Source of the DNA: Caenorhabditis remanei
Lineage: Eukaryota; Nematoda; Chromadorea; Rhabditida; Rhabditidae
Assembly: GCF_010183535.1 (NCBI RefSeq)
Contig: NC_071330.1
Location: forward strand, 2,771,717 to 2,835,716
DNA length: 64,000 bases
Direction: 5' to 3'
This document shows positions 24,301 through 33,032 of the stretch, piece by piece. The position numbers and the translations under genes were made by a program. The notes below the pieces were generated by a model that worked only from the letters and a program-made list of their open reading frames with translations, was not told the origin of the DNA and searched no databases. Each line of letters opens with the position of its first letter. Positions within the stretch are counted from its first letter, which is position 1.

Positions 24301-27300
24301 GGTACACCATCGAAAACTTGAAAAATAGGCCGCGTCATAAAGATACCCCCCCCTTGAGACTTTTCAATTTTTCCATGATTTTTTTTCCGTTTTTCACTTA
24401 AAAACGTTTTCAATCAATAAAATTCGCATTTTATCAGCGTTATCTTATTTTTTTCCACTCTTTTACAGCAAAAATTCTACTTTGAAGAGCCAGTTTATGC
24501 TAAAAAGTCCAAAAATCGAAATTTTTGAGGAAAACTATCGTAATTCGCATTTCAAATAGAGGGAGCAATATTTTTGTACGGTATTTTACTTTTTTCGGTA
24601 CTTGTCTGATAATTTTATCTTACTTTTGGCTGAAAAAAGCGGCTCTGAATGCTCAGAGGCCATCCCAATGTGAAGGAAATTCACTTAGGAAGATGGTTTT
24701 GAGCTTCTTCAAGATGAAGAACGTCTGAGAATCTGTTTTTGAAGTGGAATCTTTTTGAGAATGGTTTAAATAAACTTTTGTTATGTCACTAAGACATTTC
24801 TAAGAGACCTTACCAGGTTACAGATAAGTACTAGCAGTAGAAATCTTGGTCAAGTTATTTTCACAAAGGAATATTGTGTTCTCGAATCAATAGTAAGTTT
24901 AAGAGATTTAAAATTATTCGAAATGAGTGAAAAATTTTCAAACAAATACAATGTTTGTAGTTTCTTTTCAAAAAGTTGTCTACTCATCGTTAAACTCACG
25001 ATATCCAGTGTTTTACTAGTGAACAAAGATTTGGGACACTGGATCATGATTTGACAGACTAGTACTTGTTACTAATTGGTCGAAGTAGTTCAGCTATGTC
25101 TTGGCAATAACATGAGACTTGATTCTACTATTTCTTTCAAAAACTATACCATAAAAACAGATTCTCAAACGTTTTTCATCTTGAAGAAGCTCAAAACCAT
25201 CTTCCTAAGTGAATTTCCTTCACAATGGGGTGACCTCTGAGCATTCAGAGCCGCTTTTTTCAGCCAAAAGTAAGATAAAATTATCAGACAAGTACCGAAA
25301 AAAGTAAAATACCGTACAAAAATATTGCTCCCTCTATTTGAAATGCGAATTACGATCGTTTTCCTCAAAAATCCCGATTTTTGGACTTTTTAGCATAAAC
25401 TGGCTCTTCAAAGTAGAATTTTTGCTGTAAAAGTATGGAGAAAAATAAGATAACGCTGATAAAAATGCGAGTTTTATTGATTGAAAACGTTTTTTAGTGA
25501 AAAAACGGAAAAAAATCATGGAGAAATTGAAAATTCTCAAGGGGGGGTATCTTTATGACGCGGCCTATTTTTCAAGTTTTCGATGGTGTACCCGTAGTTT
25601 TTGTAGGAGATTCATGAAACTTTGCGCCCAGGGGTTATTTCGCACGAGGAATCGAATGCTGTTACCCATTTTTCATGAAAACTTACGGCTGAGCCAGATC
25701 TGACATAATCGCAAGGGGGGCTATCTTTATGACGCGCACTGTAGTAGATAGATAGATGAGACATTGCATTCCTCTGTTTAAATAATTTGTTTCAACTTGT
25801 AAACGCTAATGGGGCTATTCACGTCCGGAATCCCCATTTTTGCACAATATCGCGAGGTGTAAAGTCTGAAGTACACCGAGTTAAAACTTTTTTTTCAAAC
25901 GATACGACAAATGAACGTAAAAACCGTAATTAGAAAAAAATGCATTCTGTAATCAGATGTTCTGGAAAATGTTCTACCGTATAGTTTCATCTTTATTTAT
26001 TAGCCAACCTCTACTTAAAGGTTATCAAACAGTAAAACAAAACAAATAACATGGAAAAAAGACAATTAGATAGAGACAAGACTTAAAACAGATATAATTC
26101 GAAAGTACACAGCATCGCGAGGCGTTAAGTCGACGCACCTCGCGATGCTGTGAAAGTACAGAACAACATGATAAACAGAACTTTACAAATATTATGGATT
26201 CAATTTTTCTGTGCAACTCCCATTTCGAAGCTGCGTTCAATTTTTGAACACTGCCGCAAGAAATGTTAACAAGGGGGCAAGGCGAGCGTTCCTTGCACAG
26301 AAAAATTTAGATTCAGAGTATCGCCATTATTACCAGGCATAAAAACGGAGATAAAGAGGAGTCCCAAAGTCCTCTGTCGCAATCACTGCAGTTGTCCCGT
26401 CGTTCCGTCTGATCTGAACCATTTCAACATTATTTGGCACGCTGCGGTTTCGACAGATATCTCTTTTTGCTTCTTCACTCATTTCCATGCAGTTGATTCC
26501 TTTTAAATACACTTTTCCGTTGACTAAATCCGCTATATCGATTGGTAGAAACATGCGTTGTAGTCTAGGATTAGATCCACGGATCCAATGTTTGAGAAAT
26601 TGATTGAACTGTTTTTGAGATATTGAACGGGTGAATTGGACGTGCTCACTGTTTATCAATAACATATCATCAAGTGAGACATCATCATGAAATACGATAC
26701 TTTTGAAGTTTTGAATGAAGTATTTTTGAACTTCACAAGCTTCTTCAAATGGGTTCGTTGTTAGACTTAGTTCGTTGACATTTTTGAAATGTTCCAGAAG
26801 TTCCCTGTTCCGAGATTGAGTATTGTTTCCAGATACATAAAGCTGATTGACACTTTTGATCGTATTTTTCAACGATTTCATTTCAAATTGCACATTTCCC
26901 GGCATAAAATCCACTTTTGGTGGTTTACTATAACAGAAAACAGTCTTAATCTGATCCAACCAGTTTTTGAAACTGAATGGAGTCGATGATCGAACTATTC
27001 TCCTTTCATAGAGCAAATAAGCAGAAATAGGTTGATTTGAGTCCAAATGAATCAATGCAGCTTGATCAACCGAATTGTTATAAAACAGGAAACTCATAAT
27101 ATAGGGTGCATAGTACACAGTTACGTCAACAACACGAGAAATCCCGATACGAACATAATTTGCTTCTATTCCTAATGATGCCACGAGATTCTTAGTTTTC
27201 GTTGAGATTAGGGAGAACTCGAACCTGAAAAAATTAAGTAATTCACAGAAAACCAACAATTATATAATTTGAGGAAAATTGATATTAAGAAATAATCCAT

Positions 27301-28054
27301 CTCCTAAAAATGTTGTAAACTCACAATTTATTCATCCACAAATTCTTGATCACTTCGATGATGACATTCTCGGGTAGTCGAAATAGCGGAAAAGTAGGTT
27401 CCATTCGAAACGAATTATCGATTCTTGTGGTTGGTTGTGGGCAGAGGGTTAGGGAGAACAGTCGACGGTGTAGACTGGGAGGGCAATGAATGGAAGATGT
27501 CGTATTGTTTGGTTTCCCAGAGGATTCTGTAGACCTCTGCAGACAAAATGTGGAGTGAATGTGGACATTGTGTTCCTATATTTAAACAGTTTTCTTAACT
27601 TGTAAAACTCTAATGGGGCAATGTACGCCTAGAAGAACCGGTTTTCCTTCTATTCATTCACTTGAAAAACTGTTTCTTCTGAAAAACCAGTCTGAAAAAC
27701 GCGACAAAAGTGTCCCAGTCTCATTATCACTAAAAACAAGCTCCGCCCACTTTTCCTTCATAATATTTTCATTGAAAGCCATTAAAATTTGATAGAAAAC
27801 AACATTTTACAGAAGCGCCTAAGGATCTCCAGATTTTAGATTTTATTGCGAAATTCCCGCCAAAATTCATTCAATAATACAGTTTCTTGCAGGTTCACAT
27901 AGTGTTGGATCAGAACATGTCGCTGAAAGTGACTCATGACATTGCTGAAAGTCTCCAAACCGGCATCGAATCACTTCCGGAAATCGAACGAGCCTTCGTC
28001 CACTGTGACTATGAATTCGAGCATCATCCACAAGACGAGCACAAAGCTGTTTGA
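18381..28054 (+). CDS. cation diffusion facilitator, manganese-type (SLC30/MTP-like)
   Basis: Proton-coupled divalent-metal exporter of the CDF family. Exons are 18381..18481, 18531..18591, 18856..19438, 20209..20311, 20674..21064 and 27893..28054, giving 466 residues. A second ATG at 18438 could serve instead of 18381. A hydrophilic N-terminus of about 150 residues precedes the membrane domain. The first membrane helices contain SGSMSIISSMVDSVVDLTSG, with the DxxxD metal site at Asp185/Asp189. A later helix has SLDHRNDCISI, with DxxxD at Asp296/Asp300. DxxxD in both positions, rather than HxxxD in the second, is the hallmark of Mn-CDF members such as plant MTP8-11. The cytosolic C-terminal domain ends ERAFVHCDYEFEHHPQDEHKAV. 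The last intron (21065..27892) holds three F-box genes on the opposite strand. A second copy of the final exon lies at 32631-32792. Confidence 0.9.
19443..19840. repeat. tandem duplication within a CDF intron
   Basis: About 155 bp at 19443-19600 (TGGACATCCGGATAGACAGA ... CTCATTTTCGG) recur almost unchanged at 19684-19837, a direct duplication with a 240-bp period. Confidence 0.75.
19868..20000. mobile_element. MITE, TTAGCACGACACG family, diverged
   Basis: Contains GGTTCTTACAACTGCGCTCT and the inverted GAGCGCGGTTGTGAGAAGCG, with the family interior CACTCAGTCTCTCAATTTCG. The outer bases are degenerate. Confidence 0.75.
21519..22584 (-). CDS. F-box / FBA_2 protein, cluster copy 1 (322 aa)
   Basis: Probable substrate-recognition subunit of an SCF-type ubiquitin ligase, of the expanded nematode FBXB-like class. 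Exon 1 is 22584..22505 and encodes the N-terminal F-box (MEPTFPLFRLPENVILQVIK). Exon 2 is 22407..21519 and continues FEFSLISTKTRKIVTSLGIE, then the long F-box-associated (FBA_2) region with NNWLDHIMTVFCYSKPPNVV, SLDDMLLINS and QKQFNQFLKHWIRGSNPRLQ, ending IRRNDGTTAVIT and a short tail. The reading frame is intact. It is nested on the minus strand inside the last intron of the CDF transporter. It is the most diverged of the four copies near its C-terminus (NVFYPFHQFNSAYKVEI). Confidence 0.9.
22911..23987 (-). CDS. F-box / FBA_2 protein, cluster copy 2 (324 aa)
   Basis: Exon 1 is 23987..23908 (MEPTFPLLRLPENVVLEVLE) and exon 2 is 23805..22911. The architecture matches the neighbouring copies: an 80-bp F-box exon, an intron of about 100 bp, and a single long FBA_2 exon containing NWLDHIKTIFCYSKPQDM, QKQFNQFLKHWIRGSNPRLQ and GINCIEMSEDAKRDICRNR. 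The frame is intact. Its F-box exon differs most from copies 1, 3 and 4 (ENLDLGQL instead of KNLW-type). The upstream region carries a 1.6-kb foldback insertion at 24152-25741. Adaptor function is inferred from family membership; the target is unknown. Confidence 0.9.
24152..25741. mobile_element. 1.6-kb TA-flanked foldback element
   Basis: Ends are CAGTGCGCGTCATAATGATA and the inverted CAGTGCGCGTCATAAAGATA, with TA on each side (24150-24151 and 25742-25743). The arms are about 570 bp, and mirrored open frames at 24525-24728 and 25165-25368 translate almost identically. The centre (24730-25150) is unique and non-coding. CAGTG ends plus TA fit the Tc1/mariner superfamily. There is no transposase. 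Confidence 0.85.
26108..26151. mobile_element. 44-bp hairpin insertion with 7-bp target duplication
   Basis: CACAGCATCGCGAGG and its complement enclose a loop of about 13 bases. GAAAGTA occurs immediately on both sides (26101-26107, 26152-26158). The equivalent 3' flanks of copies 1 and 4 read straight through to the TGTACAGAAC that follows, without the hairpin. Confidence 0.75.
26330..27404 (-). CDS. F-box / FBA_2 protein, cluster copy 3 (324 aa)
   Basis: Exon 1 is 27404..27325 (MEPTFPLFRLPENVIIEVIK) and exon 2 is 27224..26330. The FBA_2 region contains NWLDQIKTVFCYSKPPKVDF, SLDDMLLINSEHVQFTR, QFLKHWIRGSNPRLQRMFL, and GINCMEMSEEAKRDICRNR with RRNDGTTAVIAT near the end. The frame is open throughout. 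This copy and its 3' neighbour, the CDF terminal exon at 27893, correspond to copy 4 plus the CDF exon at 32631, so it is one half of the segmental duplication. Confidence 0.9.
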
Positions 28055-28430
28055 TTCTCATTTTAAATACTCTTTTATTTTTAAGTTTCCCCGATTTTAT
28101 TGCTCCCCTCTCAACTCATCGATTCTCATTTTTCCGCTGAAAATTTCTCAGATTTCCCTTTTTTTCTATTTTTCTGCCCCCAGAATCTCATTTGCTCATC
28201 TATCATCTTCCACCCTCATAATGACACCAACACATAGATAATCATTCATTATTTCAAAGAATTTTTCCAAAAAAATGTAATTTTATGTATCTGATTTTAA
28301 CACGAAAGTCCATAGCAATCATAGGCGAATCCGATTCTCTCCAACTCGCATTGCATCCATCCGACGTATCCATTGCATTCGGTGGTGAAGAAGTCCTTGA
28401 TGCATCCGATGAATGACTCGGCGGCTCCGC
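27700..28430. repeat. segmental duplication, proximal unit
   Basis: Nearly identical to 32460-33168: intron end, CDF terminal exon, its 3' flank and the beginning of a DUF19 exon on the other strand. Homology stops abruptly at 28430 inside the DUF19 exon. Copy 3 and copy 4 of the F-box genes extend the duplication on the other side. Confidence 0.85.
28297..28430 (-). pseudogene. truncated DUF19 (T20D4.11-like) terminal exon
   Basis: Encodes ESFIGCIKDFFTTECNGYVG and on to the C-terminal Cys, matching the last 44 residues of the gene at 33033-35660, including its TAA. Homology ends at GGAGCCGCCG with no acceptor or upstream exons, so this is a fragment captured by the duplication breakpoint. 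Confidence 0.85.
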
Positions 28431-28705
28431 AATAGCAAGAAAATATTGGAAATCTAGAAAAATTTGGAATTAAGAATGTTTGAGTGAAAAAAATTTGAAG
28501 AATTATTTTTTTCTAAAATTTTAATTTTTTGAAGAAGAATTAAAAATACGTCTTTTGGTACATGTTTCGACTAATTTGGAGCATTTTTTGATGAGTTATA
28601 ATGATTTTCCTGAGGACGCCACTTTTGACTTCTGGAGCTCTAGCACGATGCTTATGGTTCAAGAAACCACTTCAACATTATTTTCTGTTTATGTAAGCTT
28701 TTCTC

Positions 28706-29046
28706 CAGACTTGTCACGGGCCGGTCCGGGCCAAAATCAGCAAAAATCTCGGCCCGGTCCGGCCCGCTCGGCCCGTTTTGAAACATTTTGTGTTTTTGAA
28801 CTTTTTTTGGAAATTTTTGGAAATTTTTTGAAATTTTTTGAACTTTTTTGAAAAATGTATAGTTTTCGAATAAACATTTAAAATTGAATCAAAATGTGAA
28901 TATGTATGATAATTTAAGCATTTTTACTCTTTTTTTCGAAAAATTTCAACAAAAAAATTGGTAAAAATGGGTACCCATTTTTGAATCCGGGCCGACCGGG
29001 CCGGGCCAAGAGAAATTTCGGCCCGGCCCGATTTTTGACAAGTCTG
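28706..29046. mobile_element. hAT-like MITE, perfect 8-bp duplication
   Basis: Ends CAGACTTGTCACGGGCC and the inverted CAGACTTGTCAAAAATC, with CTTTTCTC directly on both sides. Subterminal GGCCCGG-type blocks are shared with the elements at 39776 and 52777. Confidence 0.88.
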
Positions 29047-29290
29047 CTTTTCTCATCATTTTGACATCAAAAACTGAATAACTCCAAGAGGAAAATAAAA
29101 AGTTTTTTTTTCGAATTTTCAAATCAAGGTCAGGAAAAATCGATTATCGATAAAATTAAAAATGACAATTTTTACAAAAAACTTATTTTCTTACAGCTGA
29201 ATGTTTCAGCTATTTGCCAAAAAAAAGTTTATGCAAAACGAACACGATTCAGCAGAGTTACGCATGAGAGTGTGAATCTACCCTCACTTA

Positions 29291-29768
29291 TGGACCTATT
29301 CTGGGGTAGCGAAAAATAGTTTTTTGCTTATTTTTTGCTATTCAGAAAGTAGCAAAAAAAGCAAAAAACTCCTGGTTTGGAGGTATTTTTTGCTTGACCT
29401 TTTCTAGGCCAGCCGGCGGTTTTCTAGGCCATTCGCTGCAAGACATGTGTTTGGTGTAGATTTACGGGAGATTTTTTTGGGATTTTTTCAGCAAAGTTCG
29501 GAAAAAAATGATTAAACGATTACAAAGTATGGAATAAATCAATAAAATTACGAATTCAGTTCAAAAGTAGCGATAAAGTACATGGATGCTGAAAAAATCG
29601 CAAAATATTCTCCCGTAAATCTACACATGGCCTAGGAAACCGCGGGCTGGCCTAGAAAAGGTCAAGCAAAAAATGCCTCCAAACCAGGAGTTTTTTGCTT
29701 TTTTTGCTACTTTCTGAATAGCAAAAAATAAGCAAAAAACTATTTTTCGCTACCCCAGAATAGGTCCA
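29291..29768. mobile_element. 478-bp palindromic element
   Basis: The arms start TGGACCTATTCTGGGGTAGC and are mirrored with few changes, through TAGCAAAAAAAGC, GAGGTATTTTTTGCTTGACC and the inner TTCTAGGCC. TTA lies on both sides. There is no open frame of note. Confidence 0.8.
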
Positions 29769-30058
29769 TTATGCTCGCTGCTGTGAAAAAAGCTAAAGTT
29801 TGGCCAGCTAGTGGTCGAGGTAGAAAAAACGCCTTCGATTTATTTCAGCTTTAGAACGATTTGGTTTTCTGAAGGATGTTTTGCTGTCCAGTTTATACAT
29901 CGTGTATCGAAACAGTAAAAATACATGAAACATAGAAAAAAAGAATTAGATAGAGAAAAAGCTTGAAAAAAAACTCTATCTATAATTTGAATGTACAGAA
30001 CAACAAAATAAACATAGCTTAACAAATATCCCAATTGCGGAACAAAGGCTATTTGTTT

Positions 30059-31278
30059 TTAGTACAAAACATAAAAACGAATGAAAAGAAAAGTTCCATA
30101 GTCCTTCGTCGCAATCACTGCAGTTGTCCCTTCTTTCCGTCTGATCTTAACCATTTTGATATCAGAAATTCCGTGTTTTTGACGGATTTCTTTCTTCGAC
30201 TCTTCACTCATTTCCATGCATTCGATTCCTTTCAAGTACATTTCTCTGCTGACTAAATCAGTTGTATCGATGAATAATTTCATGTACTGAAGTCTTGGAT
30301 TAGATCCACGAATCCAATGTTTGAGAAATTGATTGAACTGTTTTTGAGACATTAAACGGGAGAATTCGACTTTCTCACTGTTAACCAATAACATATCATC
30401 AAGTGAGACAAAATCACGAAATACGAGATTATCGAAGTTTTGAATGAAGTATTTTTGAACTTCACAAGCTTCTTCAAATGGATTCCTTCCTAGAATTAGT
30501 TCGTTGGCATTTTTGAAATGTTCCAAAATTTCCCTGCTCCGAAATTCAGTATTGCCTCCAGCTAAGACAAGCTGATTGAGGCTTTTAATCGCATTTTTCA
30601 ACGATTCCATCTCAAATTGCCTACTTCCCGCCGAGAAAACCACATTTGGTGGTTTATTATAACAGAATACAGTCTTAATGTGATCCAACCAGTTGTTGAA
30701 ACTGAATTGAGTCGATGATTGAACTGTTCTCCTTTCATATACAGAATAAGCAGAAATAGGTTGATTTGAGTCTAAATGAATCAATGCATCTTGATCAACC
30801 GAATCGTTATAAAAAGTGAGCCTCGTATTGAAGTATCTACAATACACAGTTATGTCAACATCAAGAGAAATGTGAATACGAACATAATCTGCTTCGATTC
30901 CTAATGATGCCACGATATTCTTAGTTTTTGTTGAGATTAGGGAGAATTCGAGCCTGAAAATAAAGCAGTTTTCACAGAAAACTAACAATTTATTATTAAC
31001 TTGAGAAATATTTATCTTGAGAAATATTAGCGCGACACGCGTCTTACAACCGCTCTCTACCGAAATCAAAGAAAGTTGCGTGAGAAATTGAGAGATTCAG
31101 AGGAAATGAGAAATTTCTCAAGGCATTTCGGTAGAGCGCGGTTGTAAGACGCGTGTCGCACTAATATTCTATCTCCCAAAAATATGTAGTAAACTCACAA
31201 TCGACTTGCACATAAATTCTTGATCACCTCTAAGATGACATTCTCGGGTAGTCGAAATAGCGGAAAAGTAGGTTCCAT
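30059..31278 (-). CDS. F-box / FBA_2 protein, cluster copy 4 (324 aa)
   Basis: Exon 1 is 31278..31199 (MEPTFPLFRLPENVILEVIK) and exon 2 is 30953..30059. The intron is 245 bp, against about 100 bp in the other three copies, because a MITE sits in it at 31027-31164. The FBA_2 region contains NNWLDHIKTVFCYNKPPNVV, SLDDMLLVNSEKVEFSR, QFLKHWIRGSNPRLQYMKL and GIECMEMSEESKKEIRQKHG. The frame is intact. It lies outside the transporter if the proximal terminal exon is used, and inside its intron if the distal exon (32631) is used. Confidence 0.9.
31027..31164. mobile_element. MITE, TTAGCGCGACACG variant, in F-box copy 4 intron
   Basis: The ends TTAGCGCGACACGCGTCTTA match perfectly in inverted form, and TA sits on each side (31025-31026, 31165-31166). 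F-box copies 1-3 lack it at the corresponding intron position, so the paralogues show the empty site. Confidence 0.9.
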
Positions 31279-31553
31279 TCGAAACGAATTATCGATTCTT
31301 GTGGTCAAATGGGCAGAGGGTTAGGGAGAATAGTCGACGGTGTAGGCTAGGAGGCAATGAATGGAAAATGTCGTATTGTTTGGTTTCCCAGAGGATTCAC
31401 CAGACATAGTGTGAAGTGAATGTGGACATAACAGATGGATAGATGAGACATTGCATTCCTCTGTTTAAATAATTTGTTTCAACTTGTAAAACTCTAATGG
31501 GGCTATTCACGTCCAGAAAAAGCCGTTTTTGTGAACGGGAGGGTGCCAGACTA

Positions 31554-31968
31554 CCGTAAAAACTGTAATAGAAGCGCATGGGCCTCTATTTTTCAAACCC
31601 CTTTCGCAGATGCGCCTCTATTACAGGGGCGCTTCTAATAGAAGGTGCGCCTCTATTTTTCAACCTGTTCGTCCGATTATTTTTTCAACTTTAAAGTGAT
31701 CAATTTTCAACCAAACTAACACTTTCTCAGACATAATTACACGAAAATCCCCAAATTTGCAGTACTTTTAACGAAAAAATTGGGTTTTAGTTATGCTTTT
31801 TCACGAACTTTGAAAAAGAATGACTGAAAACCAGAAAAAATATTCGAAACGTATTAAGGGGGCGCCTCTATTAGAGGGTGCGCCACTATTATTCAAACCG
31901 CTTTTTAAGGTGTGCCTCTATTAGAGGGCGCCTCAAAAAAAGGGGTGCTTCTATTACAGTTTTTACGG
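31554..31968. mobile_element. TA-flanked MITE, CCGTAAAAACTG ends
   Basis: Begins CCGTAAAAACTGTAATAGAA and ends with the complement, with TA at 31552-31553 and 31969-31970. Internal CGCCTCTATTAGAGG words repeat in both orientations. Confidence 0.85.
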
Positions 31969-32223
31969 TATGTCTGGCTCTCCCTCTTCTTCATGTCCTC
32001 TCCTCTCGGCGCCGCACCACCGAGAGAGAGAGAGAGACGGAGGAGACAGGCCCCGCCCCTTCTCTTACTAGAAGGCTCGGCACCTTTAGTCTGGACGGGG
32101 AGCCGTTGCAGGAGGGTCTCTAGCCTCCAGGACCGACTCTCCCCTATACTCTTATATACTCTCCATCACTCTATTATCTATTATATCTATTCTACTATAT
32201 AATCCATGTCCTATAATAAACCC

Positions 32224-32225
<2 letters not shown>

Positions 32226-32255
<30 letters not shown>

Positions 32256-32258
32256 ATC
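32226..32258. repeat. (TA)n microsatellite
   Basis: An almost uninterrupted run of alternating T and A (TATATACATATATATATATA and on) within the distal duplication spacer. Confidence 0.9.
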
Positions 32259-32630
32259 TCTTCATACCTTATCTAGTATAACTATAGGTCCTCGGAATAG
32301 GATAAAGGTTGAGTCAAGGAAGGGCTCTAGGAGCGACCCCTTTACATTTTCCTTCGATTCATTTTCCGGAAAACGGCGAAAAACTGTTTCTTCCGGTAAA
32401 TACAACAAAAATAGGGGAATCCTACTTTAAATTTGGCCAGCTAGGTGGTCTAGTTGGAAAACAAAACAAAAAATCCGCCCACTTTTCCTCTATAAGTGTT
32501 TCCATTGAAAATCATCAAAATCCGTTGGAAAACAGCATTTTACAGACGCGCCGAAGGCGCCCCAGATTTTAGATTTTATTGCGATTTTCCCGCCCAAATT
32601 CAATCAAATAATACAGTAATTTTCTTGCAG

Positions 32631-32792
32631 GTTCACATAGTGTTGGATCAGAACATGTCGCTGAAAGTGACTCATGACATTGCTGAAAGTCTCCAAACCG
32701 GCATCGAATCACTTCCGGAAATCGAACGAGCCTTCGTCCACTGTGACTACGAATTCGAGCATCATCCACAAGACGAGCACAAAGCTGTTTGA
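32631..32792 (+). CDS. second copy of the CDF terminal exon (alternative exon or relic)
   Basis: 54 codons including TGA, preceded by TTTCTTGCAG. It differs from the proximal exon at 27893-28054 by a single synonymous change (TAC for TAT in the CDYEFEHH segment). Phase 0 matches the donor at 21064, so splicing to either copy would give the same protein. Whether the distal copy is ever used, skipping over the proximal one, cannot be told from sequence. The near-identity implies a recent duplication or gene conversion. Confidence 0.8.
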   Translation, partial: VHIVLDQNMSLKVTHDIAESLQTGIESLPEIERAFVHCDYEFEHHPQDEHKAV

Positions 32793-33032
32793 TTCTCATT
32801 TTTAATACTCTTTTATTTTCAAGTTTCCCCGATTTTATTGCTCCCCTCTCAACTCATCGATTCTCATTTTTTCGGCTGAAAATTTCTCAGATTTCCCTTT
32901 TTTTCTATTTTTCTGCCCCCAGAATCTCATTTGCTCATCTATCTTCCACCCTCATAATGACACCAACACATAGATAATCATTCATTATTTCAAAGAATTT
33001 TTCCCAAAAAATGGAATTTTATGTATCTGATT

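Noticed and set aside
24525..25368. Near-identical 67-residue frames ending in KMVLSFFKMKNV
   Set aside because: Mirror frames in the arms of the 24152-25741 foldback; not transposase-like.
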